Positions 51,733 to 64,000 of a stretch of DNA of 64,000 nt are shown here, piece after piece. The stretch lies in NCBI RefSeq assembly GCF_037325665.1, contig NC_090246.1, positions 92,363,280 to 92,427,279 of the forward strand. The letters are read 5' to 3'. The notes beneath the pieces are model-generated. The model was not told the DNA's origin, did not search any database, and was given only the letters and a program-made list of their open reading frames with translations. The translations under genes were made by a program, and so were the position numbers. The stretch's first letter is position 1, and each line of letters opens with the position of its first letter. Source of the DNA: Littorina saxatilis (Eukaryota; Mollusca; Gastropoda; Littorinimorpha; Littorinidae).

Positions 51733-52466
51733 TTAAAGGCACAGTCAGCCTCCCGTAAACCATCACGGACACTGTCAGGCTTTTACACACAGTACAAACA
51801 CCCTTTCATTTAAACACTCACCGCCTGAGAACATCCTAGGTACCCTCCGTAAAGAGCTTGCAATTTTCAAAGAATTTATTTTCGCGTGGTTTATCTTACT
51901 CCTGAACCATCGTGAACCCGTGTGATCCACTTTCCTTTTTTTCACAATTTAGTCGTCAGTTTGTGATTTCAATACGACTCGCTGTAAGCTTATCTGCAAT
52001 AGTACGCTATTGTGTACCTCTGAATCTAAAACGCAACAAACGGCTGCGAGTCACACGAACTAGAGCGGTGGCGGTTGACCGTTCAGAGGAACTGGCGCTA
52101 TGCAGAACCGTCGTCTGCTACGAGAAAGACGTTTTGCGTGACAGTTTTGCGGGCTTTTCTTTTTTTAAACTTTCAAAACTTCAAATTGTACTGCTCTTGT
52201 CTTGATGAAAAAAGAAATTTTTTTATGATTTAAGAATGTTTGTGTAACAAGCTGTCAATTAATATTTAGATTTTAAAAGTTAGGTCCAGCGCCTGATTGT
52301 CCGTTCGGATAGTCCACGAAAATAAATTCTTTGAAAATATCTCTCTCGACAGAAAGCAGCCAGGATGTTCCCGTTCGGTGAGCGTTTAAATGGAAGTATG
52401 CTTGTACTGTATGTAGAGGCTCGGGGAGGTCAGTGATGGTTTACGGGAGGCTTACTGTGCCTTTAA
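51733..52466. mobile_element. piggyBac-type MITE with TTAA flanks
   Basis: TTAA lies at both edges (51733-51736, 52463-52466). The inverted ends read AGGCACAGTCAGCCTCCCG at left and AGGCACAGTAAGCCTCCCG at right, then TAAACCATCAC. The 726-bp interior also has inverted subterminal AATTTATTTTCGCG / CGAAAATAAATTC. A 97-residue frame inside is not recognisable. Confidence 0.9.
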
Positions 52467-52694
52467 AAAGCAGCGAGGCTTATAGGAAAAAATTGTCTGT
52501 CCCTACTACTACTACTTGAACAGTGCCTGAAAAAAACACCTAGTTCATTGAAGAATGAAGTATGATGGGCAGGCAACTGCTACTGGCCCTCACTCACACA
52601 CACACGCAGACACCCATGCTCACGCACCAATGCGCACACATTCTCACATAAACACAAATCTGTTTGTACATTTTGGTTATTTTTACAGCCTAAC

Positions 52695-52700
52695 TTTATT
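52695..52700 (-). terminator. Possible CLUAP1 poly(A) signal
   Basis: AATAAA on the minus strand about 890 nt after the CLUAP1 stop; the intervening sequence is AT-rich with (CA)n and poly-C (53337-53356). Confidence 0.3.
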
Positions 52701-53591
52701 TGAACATCATAACACAAGGTTTAAATTAAATTTAAAACTCTAAGTGGCTCACAAATTACAATCATGAGCCTACAAGAAAACACTAACACATCATATTCAA
52801 TCAAACTGAAGTGGACGGACACCAGTATCACAGTTTATCATCATGCAAGCATAGCCATTGTGTTATACCAGATACAAATTGGTAACAGCTTGATGTTTCC
52901 CCCTTTGCTATTAACAAATATCTATGCATAGATGCATTTTTAAATAACATTGAGAAACAAATAAACAAACATCAAACACCTGCCTACAAACACAAAAACC
53001 AACTGTATTCACTAGCTGGCAAACATTTTTTTCTGTATTTGTGTGTGTGTGTGTGTGTAGATATTTTCTTTTTATGATCACATCTTTTATCACTAACTGT
53101 ATATCTATCAACATTTCTCCCACAAGAGCAGAATGTGTATCCATCACCACATGCAGTAGACACTGACATCAACACACTGACACAGTGACCTGGTTGAGAA
53201 CCTTATACCACCCATTATCAAAAAGAGAAGGAAAAACCCCAACCAAACACCCAATGAAATAAGTACATGGTATGACATACTTTCTCAGCCTGACATACTT
53301 TTAGCCTCTGGGCTTGTCAACACTGTTTTCACCCCCTCCCCCCCCCCCCCCCCCCCTTTTTTTTTAAACACTCTCACAAGCATGAAAATCACTCTCTTAC
53401 TTTCTTTCCAAAACCTCTTTCACCACCACTACAAATGCAACATCATCTTAACTCGAGATGCAGCAAATGTTTCAGTCGAACAAAGATGAAAATGTAGAGC
53501 ACAAAAAAAGTCAAAGACATTATCCACTTTTGGAAATGTACCTGGAATGTAATGAGATTACGCAATACATTTTACGGTGGTGAGAAACAGA

Positions 53592-54319
53592 TCAGAAATC
53601 ACTGTCATCAGCATCTTGCTGTGCTGGCTGCGGTCTTCCCCTCTGGCCAGGTAATATACCAGCACCTTCGCTATCATCTTCATCATCATCATCGTCATCG
53701 TCGTCATCCAAGTCGATCTCAGAATCACCATCATCAGATTCGCTGTCCTGTGACAGAGAAAAAAAGAGTTTCATTGACAAAAAGAGCAATACTTGCAAAG
53801 CATTCTTTACTCCTCTCCTGACTGTTGTTAACTTACTTACTGCCCAATATGACGGTTGGCATGTAGGGCAGCAACTGTTGTTAACAGCTGTTGTCAAATT
53901 TCTAAAAACAAAAGAACTGTTTGTTTAATATAATGCCGGTACATTGTACTCACAAAATGATACATGTAACATCATCCTTATGTACAGACTAGGACAAGAA
54001 AGCTATCAAATACAAGTCAAGTTCTCCCAAACAGATACCTACTACAAACAAGACATCGCCGAAACATGAACATCTACTGATAATGATGTACCAACACCCA
54101 TGCACATCCAATCAAAGCATCCGACAATAGTATGCAGTAGAACCCCCTTTTTAAAAATCCTTAACTTAAATTGAAAGACTTGTCCCCTTTTAGACCCTGA
54201 TTTCTTAGATGCTCTGTTAATAATGTCTTTAGCTTTCCCTCTATTTTAAGACATGATTTTCTAAGTTCTGCTGGTCTTATAAAAGGGGGTTCCACTGTAC
54301 TATAACCAGGACACAGCAA

Positions 54320-54363
<44 letters not shown>

Positions 54364-54388
54364 TCAAATCCACCACCAGAACACAGCT

Positions 54389-54425
<37 letters not shown>

Positions 54426-57400
54426 ACACACTCACACGCACACACACACACTCTTTGTGACAAAAAATGGAATGTTTTCTAAAGTAACCATACACATAGG
54501 TATCAAAAGCCAGCACTGCAACATTACAGCAGCATATACATACATGGGATTAAGAACTTGTGATATCGGTTACATCCCTGTCATGTACCGCTTTTCCTCC
54601 TAAATGTACACCAAGCACACAACACTCTACTGGAACGAATTTCAAAAAGTTTACATTGAATGATGAAAAAAGGAAAAGAAAAAAAACATAAAAATTCGAA
54701 AATAACATTAAAACAACGAGAATTTTAAAAATAACAGGGAAAACAATGATGACAAACCAAATACAAAAAGCAGGGAAACACAACCTGCCCAAACATTTTT
54801 CAGTGAAGACAGCTCTCTCATACTCATAGTGATATCGCCACAAGTGAGTTACAAAATCTGCGTCTCTACAGTTTGTTGAATCGATATATACATTTATGAG
54901 AAAATGGAGTTTGCAGCCAAACAGTATCTTTCATGGCCCAAAGCAAGCTGCGCAAGAAGTGTTACAATCAAAGCAGAAGCAAATTATTCCACCTTCTTTC
55001 CCTACCGGTAATCACAGGTTTTTGGTAAAGCCATGTGCATTAAATTCTGAACAGCAAAAAATGACTGATATGCCATGAACAGTTGAAAAGCTGTTGCATC
55101 TTTGTAAAAAAGCGTCCATGTTTTTTGTTTTTCTTAACAAACGAATGAAAAACGACGGTTGGGCGAACCCAAAAATCCGCTCTTCCAAAGTTAGTATCGA
55201 ACAATTCAGTCCAAACCCTGACGACCGAGCATAACTTGACAAAAAAGCAAGCAAAAATATTCATACTGAACAAATACACATGACAAAACACCATTCCTCA
55301 AAAACGCTCTCACTACCTTCGGAAGAACAGGGGGAACAATCTTGGAGGGCTAAAACAGATGACAATGCACACTAGGGTAATGCACGATAAGCACCCAACT
55401 CTTAGCAAGAGAAAAGCATGTGCATGTAACAGAAATAACACACCAAGGAATGATGATTGTGTGGAATAGCCAAGATGAACAAACAGGGAAGATAAACATG
55501 AACTTTCTTTAATGAAAACATGAGCTTTTTTTCTTCTTCTTAGAACACCAACTTGGCTACACATATGAAATCTTCAAACTTGTTGTTGCAAGAAAGTGAT
55601 TTAAAGTCCAGATGAGTTTTTTTGTGGCAAGCAACTTATGAAACTGCTTGAATATTTATATTATTTATATTATATATAATATAGTGATTTTAAAAGCATG
55701 CTTGGAACAAGGGAGGTAATCGATACACTGTCTTGCAGCAGTAAATCAATGAACAGCATCATGTACAGTGCCACTAGTCATTTTTGACAACACTCGAAAA
55801 CAAGCAATCAAATACTCATTATTTCAGACAAAAAGGCTTGTATTCTTAACAGCAACATATAGTGTATTATCAGGAAGTAAAAACAAAAAGCAAAGAAGAA
55901 AAACATTTGATCGGGAAACTTAACCCTTAATCTTTGTCCTACCCAAGATAATCTTTATTTTGTAAGCCTTATAAATTTGATGCAAAAAAGCTACAGCACT
56001 CTACAATACAAAAAAGGCTGGCAAAAAGTGTCAGCAACAGATTGTTTCTGAATCAGTCTGCAAATGCTTGTCTAGGAAACTAAGCAACAATCAAACACAC
56101 ACATGAGCATAATATGAGCAAAGGTTTTGATTCTCTGAAATAATTTAGAAGCCACTTAAAATCTGAGAATACAACCTCTAAAAATGCCTGATTCCCAAGT
56201 TCCAGATCCTGTAAAGTACCATTCAACAGTGAGGGTCTAACAATGTGGTGAGCACACTTTGCAATTGATTTTAAATTAAATATCATCACATTTCTAAGGT
56301 TAGGTTCACACTTTGTGCACTGAGTATGGATTATTGATGTCCATTACACATTACACAAAACTGAACATTGGCTTGTTTTTCTCTATATATATTTTCCTCC
56401 TTCTGTACATCAGTCTTTTGTTCTTTCCTTCCTTCTTAATTTTGTTTCAACCTGTCTCTGCCCTCAAAATAATAGGCATGGAATAGTCTACAAACTATCA
56501 CCTCTTAACCAAACAAACGTGCATATTTCCTTTCATTATGAAAATAATAGTGCTCCTATATCTTCAATGAATGTATGAAACAATGGTTAACTGAATCCGT
56601 TCACTGTTCTTTTTCTGTAATCAAACCGAAAATTCTTTACATGAATTTCAACTTGGATGAGAAAAGAACATGACGCCATTAAATCTAAAAGCACCAACAG
56701 AAACTTGCAACAACAGTCAGTTGGGTTTCTTATTGTTGAAAATAAGACAACAGACTGATATCTTACCTCGCTGATGTCAGGATTCATGCTGCCCGCTATC
56801 CTAGCCTGGCCTCTCTGACCAGCCGCTGAAAAACAAAACATTAAATTGTTTAAATTACTTACTTAGTTTTCAATTTTCAAAATGCAGAACGACTGTAATT
56901 CATGATTTCTTTATTTGAACCATATGTGCCTAGGTTTAATTTCGTTATAAAAATACAGTCCTCTTTTATCATCACACACCAGAAATTCTTGCTAAAAGGA
57001 AAAAGTTGTCACGAATACACTGGAAAGTAAAAGGTGTTTTGGTTTCACAGTAAACCTTTTCCAAAAGTTAGGAAAGGATTTGTTTAGTATGTTTTTTTCA
57101 CAATTAATAACATTGCAGTTGTCAGTTGCCTAATCAGATTGCAACTTTAAGGTTGGCAATCTTGTCTCACGACAAAGCCTCACCTTCGGGTCTCATCCTG
57201 TTGTGCGCTGGCCTCGGCTGTTTTACCTGCAAGTCGTCTTCATCAGAGTCGTTATCATCCCCACCAGCATCTGGCCCTGCAAGGGAAAGTGAAATTTTCA
57301 TTTCAACACCCATAACAAGTGTGCAAGTCTGTGCTGCATTCCAAGGAAGTGCTGCACGCAAACGACTGTAACTGAACAGCCTGGTTTTGTTAACTACAGT

Positions 57401-60400
57401 AACCCCAGCCTCTTGTGTTCATGTCGATATGCAGGCACCGACATACGAATACAAGCCTGTAAACACAAGCGCACTCAAACATATGCCCACTTACACCCTC
57501 ACAAAGGCAACGTACCTTCTACGTAAATCCTCTTTCCGCTCATTTGAACGCAAGCACACACACATGCAAACCCTTAAAAGGGCAACATACCCTTTTCCAA
57601 ATTCCTCTTGCTATTTCTTCTCATACTCCCAACACAAATTATTCCTGATCTTCTTACCAAATATTTTTTCATCTTCATCTTCATCCTCGTCATCAGCGAT
57701 CTTGTGCTGCTTGGATTCCTCTTGACGTATCTTTTCGGCCATCACCTTCAAGGCCTCTTCTGTCTCCTGCAGACATCACAACAAGGATAATTTAGTTATG
57801 CAAGATGCATCCAGACCTGTTTACCCTAAACCCGAGGCAAGAGTACTTTCCCAAAAAGTTGAGTGTATTTTTCAAAAAGTTGGTGTACTTTGCAAGCAAA
57901 GCCATATGGGCTAGGGAAAATGTACGCGTGGGTGCAAACCTGTTTGTGTAAGAATAGCATGTCTTGTGAACACCTTCAGAATTTAACTCCTTCCAATACA
58001 ACAGGAATAAAAACAATTTTATTTACCTGTCAGTTTATAGCATTATAACCAGTGTCTTCCAAACAGATTGATAATGAAAAGATGAAGTTCGTGAAATAAC
58101 ATCTGCGGTTGACAGTGGCAAGTTCATTTTTACAGGGACCTATATTTAGATCTATGATTTTTACAATCATCTCAGAAAACATTGCTTCAGCGCGGACTAC
58201 AGCCTTTTCTTCTGGCAGGATTTGCTTTGCGGGAATGAACTTCATAATTCCTTGGCAGCTTTCAGCGAATTTCTTTGCAGCAACCTTGTCCAGGTGAGTT
58301 TTGGAACTGCAGTGTCGTTCATGTCATATTTCCCAGCATGGGCAACGGAGAAATCTGATTCACAATACTTGCAGTGTGCATGACTTTTTCCCATTGTAGA
58401 CTCCACAATTCCTGACTCTTTCTTATATTTCCATTTATATTTCTCCAAGAAAATCTGCTGCTTCTGCTGTTTAGACTTGGTACAGTCATCCGAAACTGGC
58501 ACATTTTTCCCCTTCATTTTGCCACGATTGTCCAGACGATCGCACGTGCCAACAACTGAACAAGGTTTCCACAGCTGAAGACTCGCTGTCATGTTTATCT
58601 CCCTTCGACCGAAACCGGTATCAGTTGTACCATTCCGTAATCAGCACACCAACACCGGAAAACGTATTCAAGACTTTTTCTTATGCGTATTTTGTGCGTG
58701 TGTCGCGTATTTGCGTACCGATAATAATTTGGCGTACAAAATACGCCCAAATCGTACTGGTAAACAGGTCTGTGCATCACACATCTTTAAGTTGCAATCA
58801 ATGAACGCACACAAATAAATTAATCTTATCAGACCTCTTTGAGTACAATAATGAAAAGGACATGAAAATTCCCTTTGAATTTGAAAGCTCTTTGTCTGTC
58901 AATCCTATTTTTGCTTTCAGAACTCATTCACTATCATCAAAAAACTATGATGATATTGACTTCCGTTTTTTTTCTGTCGTTCATGATGACACAAATGAAT
59001 TACCTCCAAACGGTCTTGTTCCACACGATTGTGATCATCAAGCTGCTGCTCCAAGAAAGCCAAGTTTCGGAAGCGCTCCATGTAGGCATCGTAGAGTTTC
59101 TGCAGATCCTCCTCCAGTTTCTCGTACTCATCCATGTAGGCTGGCCTGAAGGACGGTTGAGTAAAAACAAAATGTAAAACAACGGCAGAGATAAACGACT
59201 CAACTACAGTGGAACCCCCCTTCAACGACCTCCAAAAAGCTGAGAAAATCAGGTCTGAAAAAAGAGGGAGTCTCAAAATGGGGGTAAATTTACAGAGGAT
59301 ATGAATAGAAAATTCGCAAAATTAAGGGCTTAAAATGGAGCAAGTCTTAAATTGGGGGGTCTTAAAAGGGGGGGTTCCACTGTACTAGAACACATAACAC
59401 AACATCAACAGTCACACATCAATGAAACCGAAGAAAAAATTATGAACTTAGGTGTGGGTGTGTGTGGTATTATCAGAACACTATCTAAAAATGTTTTCTT
59501 GGTTAACAGTATGTGACAGTTGTTACTTTTCTCTGATTCATATCAGCATTTTCTTTTAGCACACTGCTTACCAGAAAACTTATCAGTCAAATCGCCAGAG
59601 TTCCAGCTTAGGGCACAGCCACATGCAGACACAATTAGGTTAAACTTAAAGCAAAGATGAAGAAAAAGCCATCAAGGGCTTCTGTACCTGACACTCTGCA
59701 AGGTCTGCAAGCGTTTGTTGTTACGCTCCAGCTCAGTCTTGCGTTTCTCAATCTTGGTCTCCAGGTTGGCTTCATCTGACGCAACGTTGTCCAGCATGCT
59801 TATCGTCTTCTGGATCTCTTGCTGGCAAACACACACACATAGAAAACTTCATTGCATCAACTCTTTGGCTCCCTCCTTTTTGACCCGATTTTCTCAGACT
59901 ATCTGTTTATACCGTTTGTAAATTTACCCCCATTTTGAAACTCCCTCCTTTATAAGACCTGATTTTCTCACATCTTTGGAGGTCCGATTAGAGGGTTTCC
60001 ACTGTACTTCAGAAAACGAACTGAACTGAGAAGCAGAAAAGACTAGCATCAGTCTGGAGGGAGTCACAGTCCTAGTCTTCAGCATAAAACATTTGATAAG
60101 AGATGCACTAGGAAAGACAACTCGTCTACATGTATTTCACATCAACCAGTTTCTGGAGAAGTCAAAAAAGATATCACATATAACAATACAGCAAAATCCT
60201 CACGTCCCCTTCCACTCTGAGCCAGTAACATTGAATTGAACGGTGAATTTTCATTTCTACTTGTGATAACAAAGGACAAAACACATGTTTGGGGTTTTGA
60301 ATAAAATTTACATTTTCCAACTCGAACTTTCATTTCAGGAAAACAAAACCAGCATAACGTGATAATCCATTGGTGAACAATGATTAAACAGAAAGTATGT

Positions 60401-62775
60401 CGGCAAACAGTTACCTGTACAGCCTGTATTGATGCCTGCAACCCTGTTTCCACCTCGTTCAGCTCCAATGACCTGGCCACAACCACTGTTCGCATTTCCT
60501 GAAACACAAATACAGCATATCGGTTAATAGTATTTTGACATTTCATAACAAAATCCCAAGGAAAGTAGTGCGTTAAAAAGAATTATTTGGAGCTATATCA
60601 AGATACACTCACACACACACTTTCTCACAGAGACTAGCTAGCAGACACACATATTCTGGATCTGGTATAGGTACGTTGCAGGAGCCAGTGTTGGCTATCG
60701 TCGCAACGGAAACTGGGAGATTATTAGTGAAACACATGAAAAAAAGAGAAACAAAAAGAGAGATAATTGTGTATCTGTCATACCCTCAAATCCACTTCTT
60801 TGCCAAGCATGTCGTAGAGCCGAGCCCCTTTCACTGTAATTTCTGATGCCAGACGACGAGCATCTTTCAGATCATTGATCTGCAAAAGAGTCATCAAGAA
60901 AAAAACATTTCAGCAACCACCTAAACAATTTAAGTTCTGTCCACAGACTACAAAATCAAATAAATAAAACATGCAATTAAAACTGCTGGTGACAATACAT
61001 GTACCAAATTTATAACAACATCTGATCACCCGTACTTGGTATAAATCATAGTATCATAAAACAAATCAGCTACCAGGGATTGCCAAATCTAAAAAATGTA
61101 ACTCGCCAGGCACATACCACACCAACAAACTTTGAAACAGTGTTAGTATGAATGACTGTCAGATATACATTTATACACACACAAAAAGCGTACAGACGAT
61201 CGACAACTGGACCTAACTCAGCTGGCGTCTTGTTTTGCTTTATTTGGGGTTGTTGTTGACGCAAGTTAAAATCAGCAATCTATTTTTTCTCGCGACTGAA
61301 TATTTTCCAACTTGAGCAATGTTGTTCCAAACCAAAATGCATAATTGTTCTCTTCATATGTTCTGAAGTCCTGAGTTAGTCCATCTCACATATGAAATGC
61401 TCTGCCAGCACCAAAGTAATGACAAATTCCATAACATTTAAGAATCACGAATTACTCACCCTTGAGGAAACATCAAATGAAATTTCTGATGAGTTGTCTA
61501 CATTTTCAAGCTCTTCTGCAACATCGGGTTTTGTGGCACCATACAACAGTGTTGTGACCTTCAGCATTTCCTTGACAGCATAACCGTCGGCTCCATACAG
61601 TCGTTTTGTGTTCATCTTGATGTGAGCTTTTGTGGCCTGTTTATAACAAAAAAGTAGAATCATTAGAATTAAGATACTTAGCGACAATTGAAATCTTACA
61701 CTGGAAGTCGAAGTCAGACACAGAATCATTTTCCTGACCATTTGAATAATACAGTCGAGATCATTAACACGAAAAACGATAAGCCGAAAAAAAAATTACG
61801 CGAAACGTGTTGTCAGTCCCAATCATTCCCTTCATAAACCCTACTAAAAAAACATCATAACGCGAAATAAAACGATCTGAGACTCACGCAAAAAAACGTT
61901 TACACGAAGCCGATTCTCGGTCTCTTGCACCACCAAACAACTTGTAGCTTCCAAAGCAAGAAGTGTTCACGTGTTTGCACGGCCCATTGAAAGAAAGAAT
62001 GAAATGGTTGACGTAAACTTAGACTTTATCACGAAGTCGGTACAGCTCTCTTGTGATGTTTGCTTCTTGCGCGTGCATATTCTTCCCGATAATTCCATAA
62101 TCTCTCACTTTGGAAATTGGACCAGATGGCACACAAATGTCACGGTGTATCAAGATTCTGAAGCCACTTCCGAAAACACTCTACGGCTTACGCGCGTTTG
62201 TTCAGCACCGATCAACTTTGTTGAAGCGTTTATATTTAAAACGGGTATCTTCTATGCTTTAATCATTTCATCACTTCATTGGCCCGTCAAAACACGGAAA
62301 AAAGCGGCTTCCTTTGGAAATAGAGCCTTTTATTCGCTGTCAGAGAAATGAAGCGACCCGAAAGTCAGACTCCTGCGAAGTTAACAACAAGAAGACGCGG
62401 GCTGTATTCTTACACAAAAGAGTACTTCCGTTCAAACCGAAAGCTGAAACCGAATCGCGTCAGCAGTTCAAATGAGTTTCGCGAACATCGCTGCAAGTAA
62501 ACCGATTTGATAGTTTGATCATTTTCGTTATCGCGAAAAAACATTAACTCGAAAAATAATATTGCGTGTAAAGCGATCTCGACTGTACCTCCAAGTGTGG
62601 CATTACAATGTGAGTCCCTTTCTCTGCCCATAAAATACATAAGAAACGAATTCCTCTCTCTCACACACACAGTGACACACACAGACTGACCATAAATTCA
62701 GCAACTGATTTGATGAAGATTACTCTGTCTTGCTCTGTGTCTATGTCTGGATGAACTTCTGCATTTGGGTCATAT
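53592..62775 (-). CDS. CLUAP1: Clusterin-associated protein 1 / intraflagellar transport protein 38, 5' exons off window
   Basis: CLUAP1 is an IFT-B subunit needed for ciliary assembly; its N-terminal calponin-homology-like domain is followed by a coiled coil and an acidic tail. Ten exons join in phase on the minus strand: 62775-62691, 61636-61460, 60879-60784, 60498-60415, 59821-59688, 59145-59004, 57766-57658, 57276-57184, 56825-56767 and 53747-53592. Motifs in order: [137 protein letters not shown], acidic repeats, ending DDSDF. About 377 residues are visible. The opening 40-50 residues (human MSFRDLRNFTEMM) are missing and must lie right of 64000. Compared with human, the coiled coil lacks a few residues near [10 protein letters not shown]. 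Confidence 0.95.
53748..56766. other. CLUAP1 last intron
   Basis: It contains MITE family I (54132-54300) and two (CA)n blocks (54322-54360, 54392-54452). The rest is AT-rich unique sequence without recognisable coding or repeat content. Confidence 0.6.
54132..54300. mobile_element. MITE family I copy
   Basis: The left end GCAGTAGAACCCCC and the right end GGGGGTTCCACTGTA are inverted, and TA follows at the right end. The body is palindromic in style (TTAGACCCTGATTTC / TAAGACATGATTTTC). Confidence 0.8.
57812..58772 (-). mobile_element. DNA transposon with BED-type zinc finger (hAT-like), 6-bp TSD
   Basis: The termini CAGACCTGTTTACC (57812) and GGTAAACAGGTCTG (to 58772) are perfect 14-bp inverted repeats. 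TGCATC lies directly outside both ends. The minus-strand frame starting near 58592 contains [16 protein letters not shown] and [20 protein letters not shown], the first half of a BED/hAT zinc finger. The second half ([18 protein letters not shown]) and [16 protein letters not shown] are in another frame just downstream, so a frameshift lies near 58310. The catalytic hAT domain is absent. It sits in the CLUAP1 intron between exons 59004 and 57766. Confidence 0.78.
59205..59384. mobile_element. MITE family I, intact-looking copy
   Basis: TACAGTGGAACCCCCC at left and GGGGGGTTCCACTGTA at right, with TA at each edge. The interior has repeated TCTTAAAAGGGG / TCTCAAAATGGGGG words. It lies in a CLUAP1 intron. 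Confidence 0.85.
59870..60006. mobile_element. MITE family I, partial copy
   Basis: Contains GACCCGATTTTCTCAGA and ends GAGGGTTTCCACTGTA. The left end is lost. Confidence 0.65.
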
Positions 62776-62875
62776 CTGTAAAACAAAGGAGAAAAAGACA
62801 TACATATCAAGACAAAATCTAGTTAAACCATAAAAAGCACTGATGCAAAATAAATTTGATGCAAAATTAAAAACG

Positions 62876-63662
62876 CACTGGCTATACGCACTCAGAGTGT
62901 ACACAAGATTCGACCTCTGTATACCCCCAGTGTTAATTTCCGGTGGCGAAACGAATTTGCCATTTGACGCCACTTTGCGATAGAAACGCAGAGATTATAC
63001 GATTGCAAAAAAACCGAAAACAATCTGAAGCTGCACGGCCTTTGCTGTAACGTTGATTAGGCCACAAAAAAAATAGGTGTGGTTACGGTAACATAGCCAA
63101 AAAAAATAGGGTAGGAAGGTAGGCAATCACTTTTTTTTCTAATGTGTACAAATTAAACCTACTTGACAGGGAAATAAGTGTGCGACTCGGGCGCTTTAGC
63201 TTTCATTGCGTTTTCTGCACTCGTTTTTGTTTTTGTTTTTGTTTTTGTTGACAAATGTAATAAAAAGTTATAGGGTCGGCCCCTAAAAATAGGGTAGGTC
63301 GGGTTACCGTAACCACACCTATTTTTTTTTTAGGCCTTACATTCTCGGAGTGTGCATAAAAGACTAGACAATCGCATCAACACTCGGAGTATCATACGAC
63401 GCCATCTTGCGAAGGAACGCAGTGCACTTTTGATTCATAGTATCAAAGTACGCTAGGGACAAACACACACACAAAACAGATGCTACACGGCAGTTTATAG
63501 TAAGAGTTTCGAACATACTTGGAGTGTGTATCGACCTACTCATTGGCTACTTCCTAACGACTTGTAAGGGGCATTTCATTGGCTTAGAGTTGTAACAGAG
63601 CTATTCATTGCCGGAGTGTATACAGACCTATCAATCATGTATACACTCAGAGTGCATATAAC
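62876..63662. mobile_element. Element family F, copy 2, with nested MITE
   Basis: The left end CTGGCTATACGCACTCAGAG and the right end CACTCAGAGTGCATATAAC face each other. The body matches 25655-27268 in inverse order (CTTCCTAACGACTTGTAAGG). It is interrupted by MITE family A copy 6. It lies upstream of the first visible CLUAP1 exon, presumably in an intron. Confidence 0.72.
63057..63339 (-). mobile_element. MITE family A, copy 6, nested in family F
   Basis: TTAGGCCACAAAAAA...AGGTGTGGTTACGG at left; CCGTAACCACACC...TTTAGGCCTTA at right. Confidence 0.87.
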
Positions 63663-63844
63663 TTTTTCCAATTAAAAAATGGAAATTCAATCATAAGGCC
63701 TAAATTTGTGTGTGTGTGTGTAACTTAGAGTGAATAACAAAATCTTCAGTATCATTTACATTTCATGTTCACTGCAATAAAAACCCATGTCCAGGCATGT
63801 ATGATTGTATCTGCTGTATTAAAATAAACAGAGAAAAGAAACTA

Positions 63845-64000
63845 GGCTATACATTACGAAATGATTCTTGTCTCTCCTAAAAAACATCTCAATCATCCTT
63901 CTCTTCCCTCGTCTGTCGATCTCAATGGTTCTTCTATTGCTCTTTCTCCTGCTGTCCGCAACCTAGGTGTCACTCTTGACCAGTCCCTGTCCTTCCATCA
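63845..64000 (+). mobile_element. LINE reverse-transcriptase fragment running off the right edge
   Basis: The plus-strand frame reads EMILVSPKKHLNHPSLPSS, VDLNGSSIALSPAVRNLGV, TLDQSLSFH. The pattern NLGVxxDxxLSF after a KTExxLxxxxK block is typical of CR1/L2/Jockey-type RT thumb regions. It is cut by the window end. Confidence 0.82.

Noticed and set aside
54161-54463. 100-residue Cys/Val-rich minus-strand frame
   Set aside because: Translation of (CA)n microsatellite and MITE family I.

Overview
The window looks like nuclear DNA of a lophotrochozoan, most likely a marine gastropod mollusc. Genes are split into short exons with consensus GT-AG sites. Introns are AT-rich and packed with MITEs, tRNA-derived SINEs, a short Helitron and simple repeats. 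The class assignment is an inference from gene similarity and repeat style; no marker for a named species was seen.

Six host genes were recognised by joining exons in phase. MICU1 (minus, 634-11067; N-terminal part only, the EF-hand exons lie off the left edge). PCNA (plus, 13652-18202; complete, six exons, 261 aa). TMA16 (minus, 20909-21493; intronless). MRPL12 (plus, 21942-37784; complete, five exons, 189 aa, including a 62-nt first coding exon 5.5 kb upstream of exon 2). Serine hydroxymethyltransferase (minus, 40162-47224; seven coding exons, 467 aa). CLUAP1/IFT38 (minus, 53592-62775; ten exons, with the N-terminal exons off the right edge). MICU1 and PCNA are head to head, PCNA and TMA16 are tail to tail, TMA16 and MRPL12 are head to head across 448 bp, MRPL12 and SHMT are tail to tail, and SHMT and CLUAP1 run in tandem. 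The genes are housekeeping (mitochondrial calcium uptake, replication, ribosome biogenesis, mitochondrial translation, one-carbon metabolism, ciliary transport) and do not form one pathway.

Region by region. 1-11 kb: MICU1, whose large intron holds a hAT-like remnant, a small foldback element with perfect 54-bp arms, and a 5.7-kb element with 40-bp inverted ends and a 465-residue frame made largely of 35-residue repeats. 11.1-13.6 kb: a Helitron and a duplicated 130-bp block. 13.6-18.4 kb: PCNA, with two inverted copies of one MITE bracketing exon 3. 18.4-21.5 kb: a MITE, a perfect 87-bp palindrome and TMA16. 22-37.8 kb: MRPL12, with introns holding a piggyBac remnant, a foldback element, nested GC-rich elements, a satellite of about 342 bp per unit, three DR1-bearing repeats and a 200-N gap. 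40-47 kb: SHMT. 47-53 kb: nested SINEs and MITEs, a LINE fragment and a TTAA-flanked MITE. 53.6-64 kb: CLUAP1, with a BED-finger DNA transposon in one intron.

No CRISPR, operon or defence-type system is present. The features most worth a second look are the 5.7-kb repeat-protein element, the MITE pair around PCNA exon 3, the dispersed paired nuclear-receptor motifs, the perfect palindrome, and the TMA16-MRPL12 shared promoter.
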